64,000 bases of DNA. Origin: an uncultured Porphyromonadaceae bacterium (GTDB lineage: Bacteria > Bacteroidota > Bacteroidia > Bacteroidales > Muribaculaceae). Each line of letters opens with the position of its first letter. Position 1 is the stretch's first letter. Position numbers and translations under genes: made by a program. The notes beneath the pieces are model-generated. The model was not told the origin of the DNA. It did no database searches and saw nothing but the letters and a program-made list of their open reading frames with translations. Positions 18,068 to 25,500 of this stretch are shown piece after piece. Where the stretch lies: positions 1 to 64,000 of the forward strand of contig CAJKBH010000007.1 in assembly GCA_905198125.1 (NCBI GenBank). Direction: 5' to 3'.

Positions 18068-18871
18068 TTATTCGAAAAAAAGGAACTTAGTGTCGTGAGT
18101 CGCGATATTATCAGAGTCGGGTATCTGACGCCAGTCGCCATAGACGGAGGTGAGATAAGCGTCAGAATCTGCGGGGACCGGAAACTCATGACCTTCGAAA
18201 ACGGCTTTGGTCAAAGGGAATACCGTAGCTGACGCCACGGAGTAATACCATGGGCATCCGGGACTGAGCCGCAGTCGGGAGGAGGCCGAGACTCGGCCTA
18301 ATGCCCGGAATGCCGGGAACAGCCATCGGGTCAGGAACCTGTATCGTGAACCAACGTCAGCCGAAGCGGAACGCATCAGCGGGCGTTGCACCAGTCTGTT
18401 GGCCAGGGTGCCCGACAGCCGTTGAAGCAACCTGTTCTGATGCGGTTCAAAAGGGAAGATGTCCACTTGCAGGCCGCGTAAGTTACGCCGACGGTGCAGT
18501 CCGCTGTCCTGTACGTATTCAGACTTGAGATCGCGCAACACATTCCAGAATCCGAAGAAACCGGGGTCGGTCTCCCGGCATTGCAGCACGAAATCGGGAT
18601 GTGGATGCAGCTCAAGCATGAGACGCTTGAATTTTTCCGCATCCTGCCGGGTCATGGCTATGTCGGTGTCGTCGTCCCAGGGTATATATCCGCCGTGTCG
18701 CATGGCTCCGAGCAGTGTGCCGCCATCGAGCCAATAACGTATGTCGTGTTCGCTGCAGAATGAATCGATGAACTTCAGCATCTCCAGCATGCGCAGCTGC
18801 GCACGCCGCAACTCGGACCCGTCGGGATTGTAACGGGCCCGCAGCTGGGCTTGTGTATTAGGGTCAATCAT
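18068..18871 (-). CDS. LicD-family phosphorylcholine transferase
   Basis: The 267-residue protein has the LicD signature at 46-70: YWLDGGTLLGAMRHGGYIPW then DDDTDIAM. LicD enzymes move phosphorylcholine from CDP-choline onto glycans of the cell surface. It is the last gene of a unit that also encodes LicC, LicA and a choline-type transporter, which makes the phosphorylcholine role much more likely than other LicD-family roles. It starts 10 bases after the BCCT stop. The -7-like box at 18877 lies so close to the ATG that a transcript from it would be nearly leaderless. Confidence 0.88.
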   Translation of the reverse strand: MIDPNTQAQLRARYNPDGSELRRAQLRMLEMLKFIDSFCSEHDIRYWLDGGTLLGAMRHGGYIPWDDDTDIAMTRQDAEKFKRLMLELHPHPDFVLQCRETDPGFFGFWNVLRDLKSEYVQDSGLHRRRNLRGLQVDIFPFEPHQNRLLQRLSGTLANRLVQRPLMRSASADVGSRYRFLTRWLFPAFRALGRVSASSRLRLSPGCPWYYSVASATVFPLTKAVFEGHEFPVPADSDAYLTSVYGDWRQIPDSDNIATHDTKFLFFE

Positions 18872-18876
18872 AACTG

Positions 18877-18884
18877 CAAAGTTA
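18877..18884 (-). promoter_or_regulatory. possible internal -7 box in front of licD
   Basis: The reverse strand reads TAACTTTG across the BCCT stop codon, 5 bases before the licD ATG. If used, the transcript would begin at about the start codon, or translation would begin at a later Met (residue 28). Confidence 0.35.
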
Positions 18885-20411
18885 ACAATTTTTATTTGAA
18901 TGAGTGATGCCTGTGAATCTGTTGCAATCCTTAAAGAAACTTATGACAATAAGGATTAACAGTATTCCTACGGGGAATGCCGCGATGATGGTGACCCCCT
19001 GCAGGCTGTATAGCGAGTTCTGCGCGAACAGCAGGGCGATGGGGAGCAGGATGAGCATCACACTCCAGAAGGCACGGACCCGGCGCGAAGGCTCATCGTC
19101 GGGCGAGATATGATTGTAGCTGTATGACGATGTGACGTAAGTGATGCCGTCCAGAGTGGTGCTGTAGAAGGCAATCATGGTGATGACCAGCAGCATCAGA
19201 GCCACGGCGGGGAGGGGGAGCGTGTCGAATATCATGAGGATGGCATCGTACATCTCGCCTCCGTCGGCGATGAATCCGATGGAGTCCACGCCATGCTTGA
19301 GTTGCTGCGCCAGGCCGTAGCCGCCTAAAATGATGAAGGACATGTATGTTCCGGCCAGTCCCCAGCCGAAAGTGCCGTAAACCACATTGCGCAGTGTCCG
19401 TCCCTTGGATATAAGGGCGATGAAGAATGGCGTGGCCACGCACCACACCAGCCAGTAGGCCCAGTAATATACGGTCCAGTTCTGCGCGAAACCGTTTTCG
19501 CGCAGCGGATCCATGTATGTGGCCAGACCGATGAAGTTCTGCGTCATGTTGCCCACGGACTGCACTCCGGTCTCGACGATGTATCGTGTCTCGCCGCCCA
19601 GAAACAGGAAATATAGCAGCACGGCGAAGAACAGGTAGGAGCATATCTGTGCCAGACGGCTGATTCCCTTAACTCCGAACAGTACGGTGACGGTGTATAC
19701 GGCGCAGATCAGCAGCAGGACGGTGATAGTGACCCCGGTGGTGACCTGAAAACCGAACACCTGCCCCATTGCCTTGGTGAGCAGCGGGGTGGCGAGGGAG
19801 AAGGTGGTGGCGGTGGCGCATACAATGGCGAAAATGGCGATGACGTCAATCAGCTTGCCCCAGAATCCGTCGACCCTGTGTCCCAGCAGCGGACGGCATG
19901 CCTCGGAGAAACGCTGCCGGTCGCGTTTGCGCACATGCATCATGAAGCCGAAACATACGGCAAGGATCACGTAGAAGCCCCATGCCAGCGGGCCCCAGTG
20001 GAACAGGGTGAAGGTTTCGGCCCATGCCTGCGTGCCGCCCAGGTCCTGCACGTGCCGCTCGCCGCCATAGAGGGCCCATTCTATCAGGGAATAGAACATG
20101 ATGTCGGCCGCCATGGTGGAGGTGAATATCATGGTGCCCCACTTGAAGTCGCTGTATGCCGGGCGGTCGGTTGTGCCAAGCCGGATGGAGCCGTATCTGT
20201 TGTTCATCGCCACATACAGCGCGCACGCCACGCTGCCGATGGCAAGAATGGGATAGTATATGCCTATGGTGTTGCCGAAGAAATCCCTGAGGGAGTCGAC
20301 AGTGGATTTGGACTGTTCAGGGGCAATCATGAATATGCCCATCAGCGCCACGACGATGGCGAAAGGTATCAGCATGGTGATCCAGTCGATCTTTCTATTC
20401 ACAGTTTCCAT
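18882..20411 (-). CDS. BCCT-family choline/betaine transporter
   Basis: The 509-residue protein is almost entirely membrane helices (about 12). The BCCT signature region is visible at about 309-318 (NWTVYYWAYW, close to the family W-T-x-x-[FY]-W-x-W-W pattern) followed by ISKGRTLRNVVYGTFGWG. FHWGPLAWGFY is a second family-typical segment. BCCT carriers import choline, betaine or carnitine. In this operon choline is the obvious substrate, taking the role played by LicB in Haemophilus. It starts 3 bases after the LicA stop. Confidence 0.92.
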   Translation of the reverse strand: METVNRKIDWITMLIPFAIVVALMGIFMIAPEQSKSTVDSLRDFFGNTIGIYYPILAIGSVACALYVAMNNRYGSIRLGTTDRPAYSDFKWGTMIFTSTMAADIMFYSLIEWALYGGERHVQDLGGTQAWAETFTLFHWGPLAWGFYVILAVCFGFMMHVRKRDRQRFSEACRPLLGHRVDGFWGKLIDVIAIFAIVCATATTFSLATPLLTKAMGQVFGFQVTTGVTITVLLLICAVYTVTVLFGVKGISRLAQICSYLFFAVLLYFLFLGGETRYIVETGVQSVGNMTQNFIGLATYMDPLRENGFAQNWTVYYWAYWLVWCVATPFFIALISKGRTLRNVVYGTFGWGLAGTYMSFIILGGYGLAQQLKHGVDSIGFIADGGEMYDAILMIFDTLPLPAVALMLLVITMIAFYSTTLDGITYVTSSYSYNHISPDDEPSRRVRAFWSVMLILLPIALLFAQNSLYSLQGVTIIAAFPVGILLILIVISFFKDCNRFTGITHSNKNC

Positions 20412-20414
20412 CAG

Positions 20415-21290
20415 TCAATTCTTTATCTTAGTCAGGTTTTCGATGGCACGGTTGTAACGGTCGGGGCCGTAGGTGCCGAAGTCATCGCCTTTCGCTTCCT
20501 TGATGACAGTCCACTGCGCCCACAGATAATCCCAGAGGATCTGATAGCACAGAATCTTCTCGCGGGCATTGCCGGGTACGTTGCCTCCAAAATACCGGTC
20601 GAGAATATAGTCCTCGTTTTCCTTCGCGAATCCGGCTTCCAGAAACAGCGCGGCGAAGTCTGCCATCGGGTCGTTCATGCCTGAATATTCCCAGTCAATC
20701 AGATAGATGGTGCCGTCCTGAGCCTTTATGAAGTTGTCGTACAGTGCATCGTTGTGGCATGGCTTCAGTTCGATGCCCAATGAGTCGAGATATCCTTCCA
20801 GAGCCATCACTCCGGGGCGAACAACCTCCCAACCCTGGTACATCGTGGCGTTGGCGGCGGCCATCAGGCTGTCGTACTTGTCGATTTCGCGGAAAATGTT
20901 GAACTCGTTTCTGAAACGTATGCCCGAAGCGTGCAGGGTGCGGTATATGTCGGCGATCTTGCGCATGTTGTCGTGCCGCTGCACGGTGATGGCGGTCAGA
21001 GTCTCGGCGCCCTCCACGAAGTCGGCGAGCTTGATGCCGTTGAGCGTGTTGAAGTAACGTACCGGTGGATTGATGCCTAATCTGGAGGCTTCCATCGCGT
21101 TGTATTCCTCGTTGGCGCGTTCCACCATGCCGTCGGAGCCATTGCCGGGAACGCGCAGCACATACTTGCTGCAGCCAAGATCGATCCTGAAGTTTATGTT
21201 GCTCATTCCTCCTATCCTGGTGATTACGGCTGTGCGTATATCCCGGTCAGGAAAAATGGCGCCAAGCAGATGTGTTATATCGATGTTCAT
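20415..21290 (-). CDS. choline kinase (LicA-like)
   Basis: This 291-residue phosphotransferase of the choline/ethanolamine kinase fold shows the Brenner-type catalytic loop CHNDALYDNF (178-187, Asp181) and the metal-binding YLIDWEYSGMNDPMADFA (Asp199). It phosphorylates imported choline with ATP in the cytosol. Its ATG overlaps the licC stop by 4 bases (ATGA type), so it is translationally coupled to licC. I see no tetranucleotide repeat in its 5' end, so the phase-variation device of Haemophilus licA is absent. Confidence 0.9.
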   Translation of the reverse strand: MNIDITHLLGAIFPDRDIRTAVITRIGGMSNINFRIDLGCSKYVLRVPGNGSDGMVERANEEYNAMEASRLGINPPVRYFNTLNGIKLADFVEGAETLTAITVQRHDNMRKIADIYRTLHASGIRFRNEFNIFREIDKYDSLMAAANATMYQGWEVVRPGVMALEGYLDSLGIELKPCHNDALYDNFIKAQDGTIYLIDWEYSGMNDPMADFAALFLEAGFAKENEDYILDRYFGGNVPGNAREKILCYQILWDYLWAQWTVIKEAKGDDFGTYGPDRYNRAIENLTKIKN

Positions 21291-22159
21291 ATCTTTCTGA
21301 TTTGATGGGAGGCCCCGTCGTATTCGTAGGCGTCATCGCCCTTGACGAAGCGGAACAACAGGCTGTCGCCCTGATGCGGGACGTGTGAGAAACCGTGCAG
21401 CTCCTCCTCGCCGCATTGCAACTCATGCGCCAGATGCTTTATGACCGACGAACGGGTGTCCTTAAGATAACTCGTGTCGAATTGCCTCAGTTCGTCAAGC
21501 GTATCGAATTCCTCAATGTCGTGTTCGCGGTATCTGTGTACCCTCATTTCAGGCAGCTCCGCGATATGGTAGATGTACACATCCTCCCAATATCCGAGGC
21601 GGGTAGACTCCAGTTCGTAGTCGCGGCTCAATATCTCCCGGAACTTCCGGCTGAAATCACACGAAAAATAGACATGTCCCACCATATACCAGGAGTCGCG
21701 GCCACCGATTGTGACAGCCCTGATGAAGCCGTCGGCATCGGTGGAAATGCAGTATTCGCGGGTGGGACCTTCGGCATAGAGAGCGCTGTAATAGCTGCCT
21801 TCGGGCTCCTCCATGAAAACGTTGCGGGGGAAATAATTGTCGGAGCTGCAGATGTATGTGTCGCCCAGTCTGTCCAGCACGCGCATCAGCGACGACGTGT
21901 TGTTGTAACGGTAATAATCCTCGTTGTATGCCAGGCTGACGCCGTATTTGTCCTTCAGATATCCGAACATCCCGGCCTTATAGCCTACCACGACGGTTAT
22001 GTCCGTGATGCCGGCTTCCTGCAGCTGGCGTATCTGTCGCTCGATAAGCACCTCGCCGTTGACACGTAGCAGACCCTTGGGAATCTCTGCCGACAGAGGC
22101 ACGAACCGGGTGGAGGTCCCGGCCGCCATTATGATTGCGTTGCGTGTGGTGGAAGGCAT
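21287..22159 (-). CDS. phosphocholine cytidylyltransferase (LicC-like)
   Basis: This 290-residue nucleotidyltransferase has the N-terminal nucleotide-binding IIMAAGTSTRFVPLSAEIPK (9-28), then ITVVVGYKAGMFGYL and YICSSDNYF holding the catalytic aspartate. It would join CTP and phosphocholine to give CDP-choline, the donor for LicD. About 60 residues beyond a usual LicC core (from about 230) form an extra C-terminal part. It lies 3 bases after the outer-membrane gene stop and overlaps licA. Confidence 0.9.
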   Translation of the reverse strand: MPSTTRNAIIMAAGTSTRFVPLSAEIPKGLLRVNGEVLIERQIRQLQEAGITDITVVVGYKAGMFGYLKDKYGVSLAYNEDYYRYNNTSSLMRVLDRLGDTYICSSDNYFPRNVFMEEPEGSYYSALYAEGPTREYCISTDADGFIRAVTIGGRDSWYMVGHVYFSCDFSRKFREILSRDYELESTRLGYWEDVYIYHIAELPEMRVHRYREHDIEEFDTLDELRQFDTSYLKDTRSSVIKHLAHELQCGEEELHGFSHVPHQGDSLLFRFVKGDDAYEYDGASHQIRKI

Positions 22160-22162
22160 GGG

Positions 22163-22954
22163 TCAGAAGGCGAAATTGGCTATGAAGTTTACGTACGACT
22201 TGTCGAACGCCGGGTTGTAGATATACGCCACATGCAGGGGCAGCCGCCAACCGCTCTTGAAACGGACGGTGTAGGTGTATTTCAGCTCGAGGTTCACTAC
22301 CGAGAAGTCGTGCTTATAGTCGTTGTAGCATGATTTGTTCAGTGCCGCGCCGGCGGTGAGCGATATGCGGTTGCTGTGCAGGAAGTCGTAGTATGTGCCT
22401 AATTCCAGATATGTTGAATAGGCCTGCTTTTCCTTGCCGTCGGCATCGGTGTATTTGTCGGCACCGTAGAAGAAATTGCTGATCGAAGCTCGGAACGGGA
22501 ATCGGGATGGTTCGTAAGTCAGGCATGCTTCCAGCCAGTGGCCCGTGTGCCGGCCTCCACCCATGTATTTATCCTTCTTTCCGCTGACGGTAGGGTAATA
22601 GTAGTCGTAGATTCCGAGAGTGAAATCATGCAGCGTGTAGCTGATGCCCGCGTCCACCTCGGCGTAACGGCCGTTGACGGCATAGCCGCCCATGAAGTAA
22701 ACGTAAAGACCCTTCCACGAATAGTTGACGGAAGGGAACAGGACGGGAGCGGATTTTTCGGTCATCATCTCCATGCCTCGCCATACATACTTGGTCTGCA
22801 GGTCGATGCCCAGGCCGAATGGCGACTTTATAAGTTTCGCACCCCAGTTGTTTTTTTCGGTCGGAGCGGCGATGCTGTCGGTGTCCGTAGCGGATGAGTA
22901 AGGGCATGCCGAGGCTAAAATGACGGTGGCGATCAGGTAAGTTCGTTTAAACAT
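22163..22954 (-). CDS. outer-membrane beta-barrel protein heading the lic-like operon
   Basis: The 263-residue protein has a signal peptide (about 1-22). The body shows the alternating aromatic strands of a small barrel (GLGIDLQTKYVWRG, NYSWKGLYVYFMGGYAV) and a terminal Phe (NFIANFAF), the usual outer-membrane insertion signal. The opening strand pattern resembles TorF-type putative porins. As first gene of the operon, 3 bases before licC, it could let choline or a choline compound cross the outer membrane. That role is inference. Confidence 0.72.
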   Translation of the reverse strand: MFKRTYLIATVILASACPYSSATDTDSIAAPTEKNNWGAKLIKSPFGLGIDLQTKYVWRGMEMMTEKSAPVLFPSVNYSWKGLYVYFMGGYAVNGRYAEVDAGISYTLHDFTLGIYDYYYPTVSGKKDKYMGGGRHTGHWLEACLTYEPSRFPFRASISNFFYGADKYTDADGKEKQAYSTYLELGTYYDFLHSNRISLTAGAALNKSCYNDYKHDFSVVNLELKYTYTVRFKSGWRLPLHVAYIYNPAFDKSYVNFIANFAF

Positions 22955-22992
22955 TATTCAGAGTCTGACTTCATAATGAAGTTTTCAGGCAA

Positions 22993-23000
22993 CAAAGTTA
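22993..23000 (-). promoter_or_regulatory. -7 box of the lic-like operon
   Basis: The reverse strand reads TAACTTTG, 38 bases before the ATG at 22954. It is divergent from the portal promoter at 23046-23089. Confidence 0.55.
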
Positions 23001-23045
23001 ACAAAAAAATCAGATATACAGAAACAAAGGATGACGACCATTAAT

Positions 23046-23089
23046 CTTAACGGATAAGGAAACGGCGGGGCGCGGTTCCGGTAATTTTG
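23046..23089 (+). promoter_or_regulatory. promoter module of the phage head operon, copy 1
   Basis: CTTAACGGATAAGGAAAC (23046-23063), an 18-base spacer, then the -7 box TAATTTTG (23082-23089). The 18-bp upstream element takes the place of the normal -33 box. The same element with the same spacing recurs at 24826-24869. Confidence 0.7.
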
Positions 23090-23102
23090 CCGAAAAAAAG
23101 AG

Positions 23103-24629
23103 ATGGAGAAACTATTGTTAAGGAACAATGAGCCGCTCGTGGCCGACGATCTGCTGAACCGGGCACAGAGCAGCTGGAATGCGATGAACCGTTACCGGCA
23201 GGACCGCGACCGGTGCAAACGGTTCACTTACGGCGACCAGTGGAGCGACATGGTGGAGACGGCCGGCGGCCTGATGAGCGAGGAGGCGGAGATGCGCAAC
23301 CAGGGACGCACGCCATTGAAAAACAATCTGATACGGCGCTTGGTGCGCAATGTGCTGGGTGTGTTCCGCAATCGGTATGTGCAGCCGGTGTGTACGGCCC
23401 GCGACGGGTCGGAAGCGATGCAGGCGGCGACGATGCAGCGGCTGTTGCGCTACAACGCGGAGCTGAACCGGCTTGGCGAGGTGTATGCCCGCACCATGGA
23501 GGAATTTCTGATATCGGGGATGTGCGTGCACAAGAAGTGGTATGGCCGCAAGGGGCGCGTCAGCGACTGCTGGACCGACTTCGTGCAGCCCGACAGGTTC
23601 TTCATGGACATGAGCGGGCGGGATTTCCGGGGATGGGACATCTCGCTGATAGGTGAAATCCACGACATGACTCCGGCGACGCTGTTGGCCACATTCGCCG
23701 ACAGCGAGGAGATGCGCGAACGGCTGATGAAATGCTACGGCGACCTGTCCGTGACGGCCTACGACCGGACGTGCCGCGTATGGGAGATATGGGAGCGGAC
23801 CTATCCGGCGCGCTGGCACTGCCACGACAGGGTGACGGGACGCTGCTGGAAGGTGGACCGGGAGATGTATGCCGTGGTCGTGGACGAGAACCGTCGCCGG
23901 CGCAGGGAGGGCATTCCGGAGGTGGAGACGCGCTGGTATATAGACGACGAATGGCGCTGGAGCTTCGTGTCGCCCGATGGAGTGGTGATAGACTCGGGCG
24001 TGTCGCCATACAGGCATGGCGGCCATCCGTACGTGTTCAAGGCATATCCGTACATCAACGGCGAGATACACAGTTTCGTGAGCGACATCATCGACCAGCA
24101 GAAATACACCAACCGACTGATCTCGATGTACGACTGGATACTGAAGTCGTCGGCCAAAGGGGTGCTGCTGATGCCGGAGAACGCGTTGCCCAAGGGTGTG
24201 GACCTGGATGCCGTGGCCGAGGAATGGAGCCGGTTTGACGGGGTGATATTGTTCCGGCCCCATGCCGGCGAACCGCTGCCGCAGCAGATCAGTTCCAAAT
24301 GCACGGACATCGGCCTGACCGAACTGCTGAACATCCAGATGAAGATGATGGAGGACATATCGGGCGTGAACGGGGCGTTGCAGGGTAAGCTGGATTCCGG
24401 CTCCATGTCGGGTACGCTGTACAACCAGCAGACGCGCAATTCGCTGACAGCGCTGTCCGACATGATGCTGTGTTTCGACGATTTCATCAAGCAATGCACC
24501 GCCATGGACGCCGACAATATCGGGCAGTTCTATACCCCGGACAGAATCCGGAGGGTGACCGGGGCGGGTTCAGACCTGACGGCAGACCGGCTGTTCGACG
24601 GTTCGCGCTTCGACTTTTCGTTCGAGTGA
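23103..24629 (+). CDS. phage portal-like protein
   Basis: The 508-residue protein resembles P22-gp1-type portals: an N-terminal RTPLKNNLIRRLVRNVLGVF, a central VSDIIDQQKYTNRLISMYDW and a closing DISGVNGALQG ... SGTLYNQQTRNSL. Portals form the dodecameric ring at one capsid vertex through which DNA passes. The frame is intact, with no stop or frameshift. There is no terminase gene upstream: the neighbour is the divergent lic-like operon, which is unlike a phage genome. Start ATG 23103 is 13 bases after the -7 box. Confidence 0.8.
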   Translation: MEKLLLRNNEPLVADDLLNRAQSSWNAMNRYRQDRDRCKRFTYGDQWSDMVETAGGLMSEEAEMRNQGRTPLKNNLIRRLVRNVLGVFRNRYVQPVCTARDGSEAMQAATMQRLLRYNAELNRLGEVYARTMEEFLISGMCVHKKWYGRKGRVSDCWTDFVQPDRFFMDMSGRDFRGWDISLIGEIHDMTPATLLATFADSEEMRERLMKCYGDLSVTAYDRTCRVWEIWERTYPARWHCHDRVTGRCWKVDREMYAVVVDENRRRRREGIPEVETRWYIDDEWRWSFVSPDGVVIDSGVSPYRHGGHPYVFKAYPYINGEIHSFVSDIIDQQKYTNRLISMYDWILKSSAKGVLLMPENALPKGVDLDAVAEEWSRFDGVILFRPHAGEPLPQQISSKCTDIGLTELLNIQMKMMEDISGVNGALQGKLDSGSMSGTLYNQQTRNSLTALSDMMLCFDDFIKQCTAMDADNIGQFYTPDRIRRVTGAGSDLTADRLFDGSRFDFSFE

Positions 24630-24642
24630 CAACGACGGTTTT

Positions 24643-24827
24643 AGAAACTGTTTAAATTTATTACGAATAAATTTTTATATGGATTCTTTCATGGATTTTT
24701 AAGAATCTTTTTGGCTGTTTTCGCCAAGTTTCGGCAGTCGCAACCGAAAGGTTTCTCCTTTCTCAACTTGCGAAAACATCTCAAAAATCTTCTCAAAATC
24801 CATTGAAAATAAATTTAAACAGTTTCT
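24643..24827. mobile_element. foldback / MITE-like element with 19-bp perfect terminal inverted repeats
   Basis: AGAAACTGTTTAAATTTAT at 24643-24661 is the exact complement of 24809-24827. The interior continues as an imperfect inverted repeat (ATGGATTTT, AGAA, TTTTTG and TGTTTTCG blocks on both arms), so the 185 bases can fold into one long hairpin. It has no coding capacity. It sits between the portal gene and the second promoter module, and its right end touches that module. Confidence 0.75.
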
Positions 24828-24869
24828 TAACGGATAAGGAAACAAGGGGAGGATAAGGGGCTAATTTTG
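24826..24869 (+). promoter_or_regulatory. promoter module of the phage head operon, copy 2
   Basis: The 18-bp element CTTAACGGATAAGGAAAC (24826-24843) is identical to copy 1. An 18-base spacer follows, which itself contains a second GGATAAGG, then TAATTTTG (24862-24869). It overlaps the right end of the foldback element by two bases. Confidence 0.7.
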
Positions 24870-24893
24870 CAACGTCAACCAAAACAAACAATT

Positions 24894-25442
24894 ATGGAAC
24901 TATTCAAAAAGAAGAAACCGAAGGAAGATGACGCCGATGCGCGTCAGACTCCGCAGGAAATGCAGGAAGTGCAGGAAGTGCAGGAAGTGCAGGAAGTGCA
25001 GGAGGTGCAGGAAGCGGTGGAAGTGGAGGAAGTGGAGGAAGTCAGCCCTGCGGCCGAAGAAGAAAATCCGGAGGATGCCGGGACAGAGACTTCGGAAGCG
25101 GAAGGGCTGAAGCTGCCGGAGGCCTCCGAGATTGCGGCCACTCTCGGCCATCCGGAACTTGAAGCCTGTCTGCAGGAAACGCTGACGGGTATGCAAGCGG
25201 AAATTGCGGCCGGCAGGATAACGGACGAGACGGTCCGGCTGATAGCCTTAGGCCTGGACTACGAACGTGCGGTGAAGGAAGCCGACGCCGCCGGCGAGAT
25301 CAGAGGGCGCAACGCCGCCATCGAGGAGAGGTTGCTGACCCGCAATGACAGCGACGGCATTCCACATCCCGGAGGCGGACATGGCGCCGGCGCCACAACG
25401 CACGCATTCTCGATTTTCGATCTGGCACGCAGCGCCCGATAA
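24894..25442 (+). CDS. scaffold-like acidic protein of the phage head module
   Basis: I start it at ATG 24894 (MELFKKKKPK, 182 residues). The TTG at 24867 lies inside the -7 box and cannot be used. A basic N-terminus is followed by QEV repeats and a very acidic region to about residue 65. A helical part follows (ELEACLQETLTGMQAEIAAG, RLIALGLDYERAV), then GEIRGRNAAIEERLL and a Gly/His-rich tail. Position between portal and coat gene, high charge and helix content suit a capsid scaffold. The family itself is not recognised. Confidence 0.6.
   Translation: MELFKKKKPKEDDADARQTPQEMQEVQEVQEVQEVQEVQEAVEVEEVEEVSPAAEEENPEDAGTETSEAEGLKLPEASEIAATLGHPELEACLQETLTGMQAEIAAGRITDETVRLIALGLDYERAVKEADAAGEIRGRNAAIEERLLTRNDSDGIPHPGGGHGAGATTHAFSIFDLARSAR
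24953..25042 (+). repeat. 9-bp coding tandem repeat (Gln-Glu-Val)
   Basis: Units of GCAGGAAGT or close variants repeat in frame about six times, then drift into GGAGGAAGT units. The length probably varies between strains. Confidence 0.8.
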
Positions 25443-25500
25443 CCTATAACAAAAATTTTTTATTAACCACTAATCATTAATCACTAATTACTAATTAATT

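Noticed and set aside
20415..21290. Phase-variable tetranucleotide tract in licA
   Set aside because: I looked for CAAT-type repeats as in Haemophilus and found none in the 5' coding region or upstream.
23118..24494. 458-residue minus-strand frame opposite the portal gene
   Set aside because: His/Arg/Pro-rich shadow frame without motifs, while the plus strand has portal features and a promoter.
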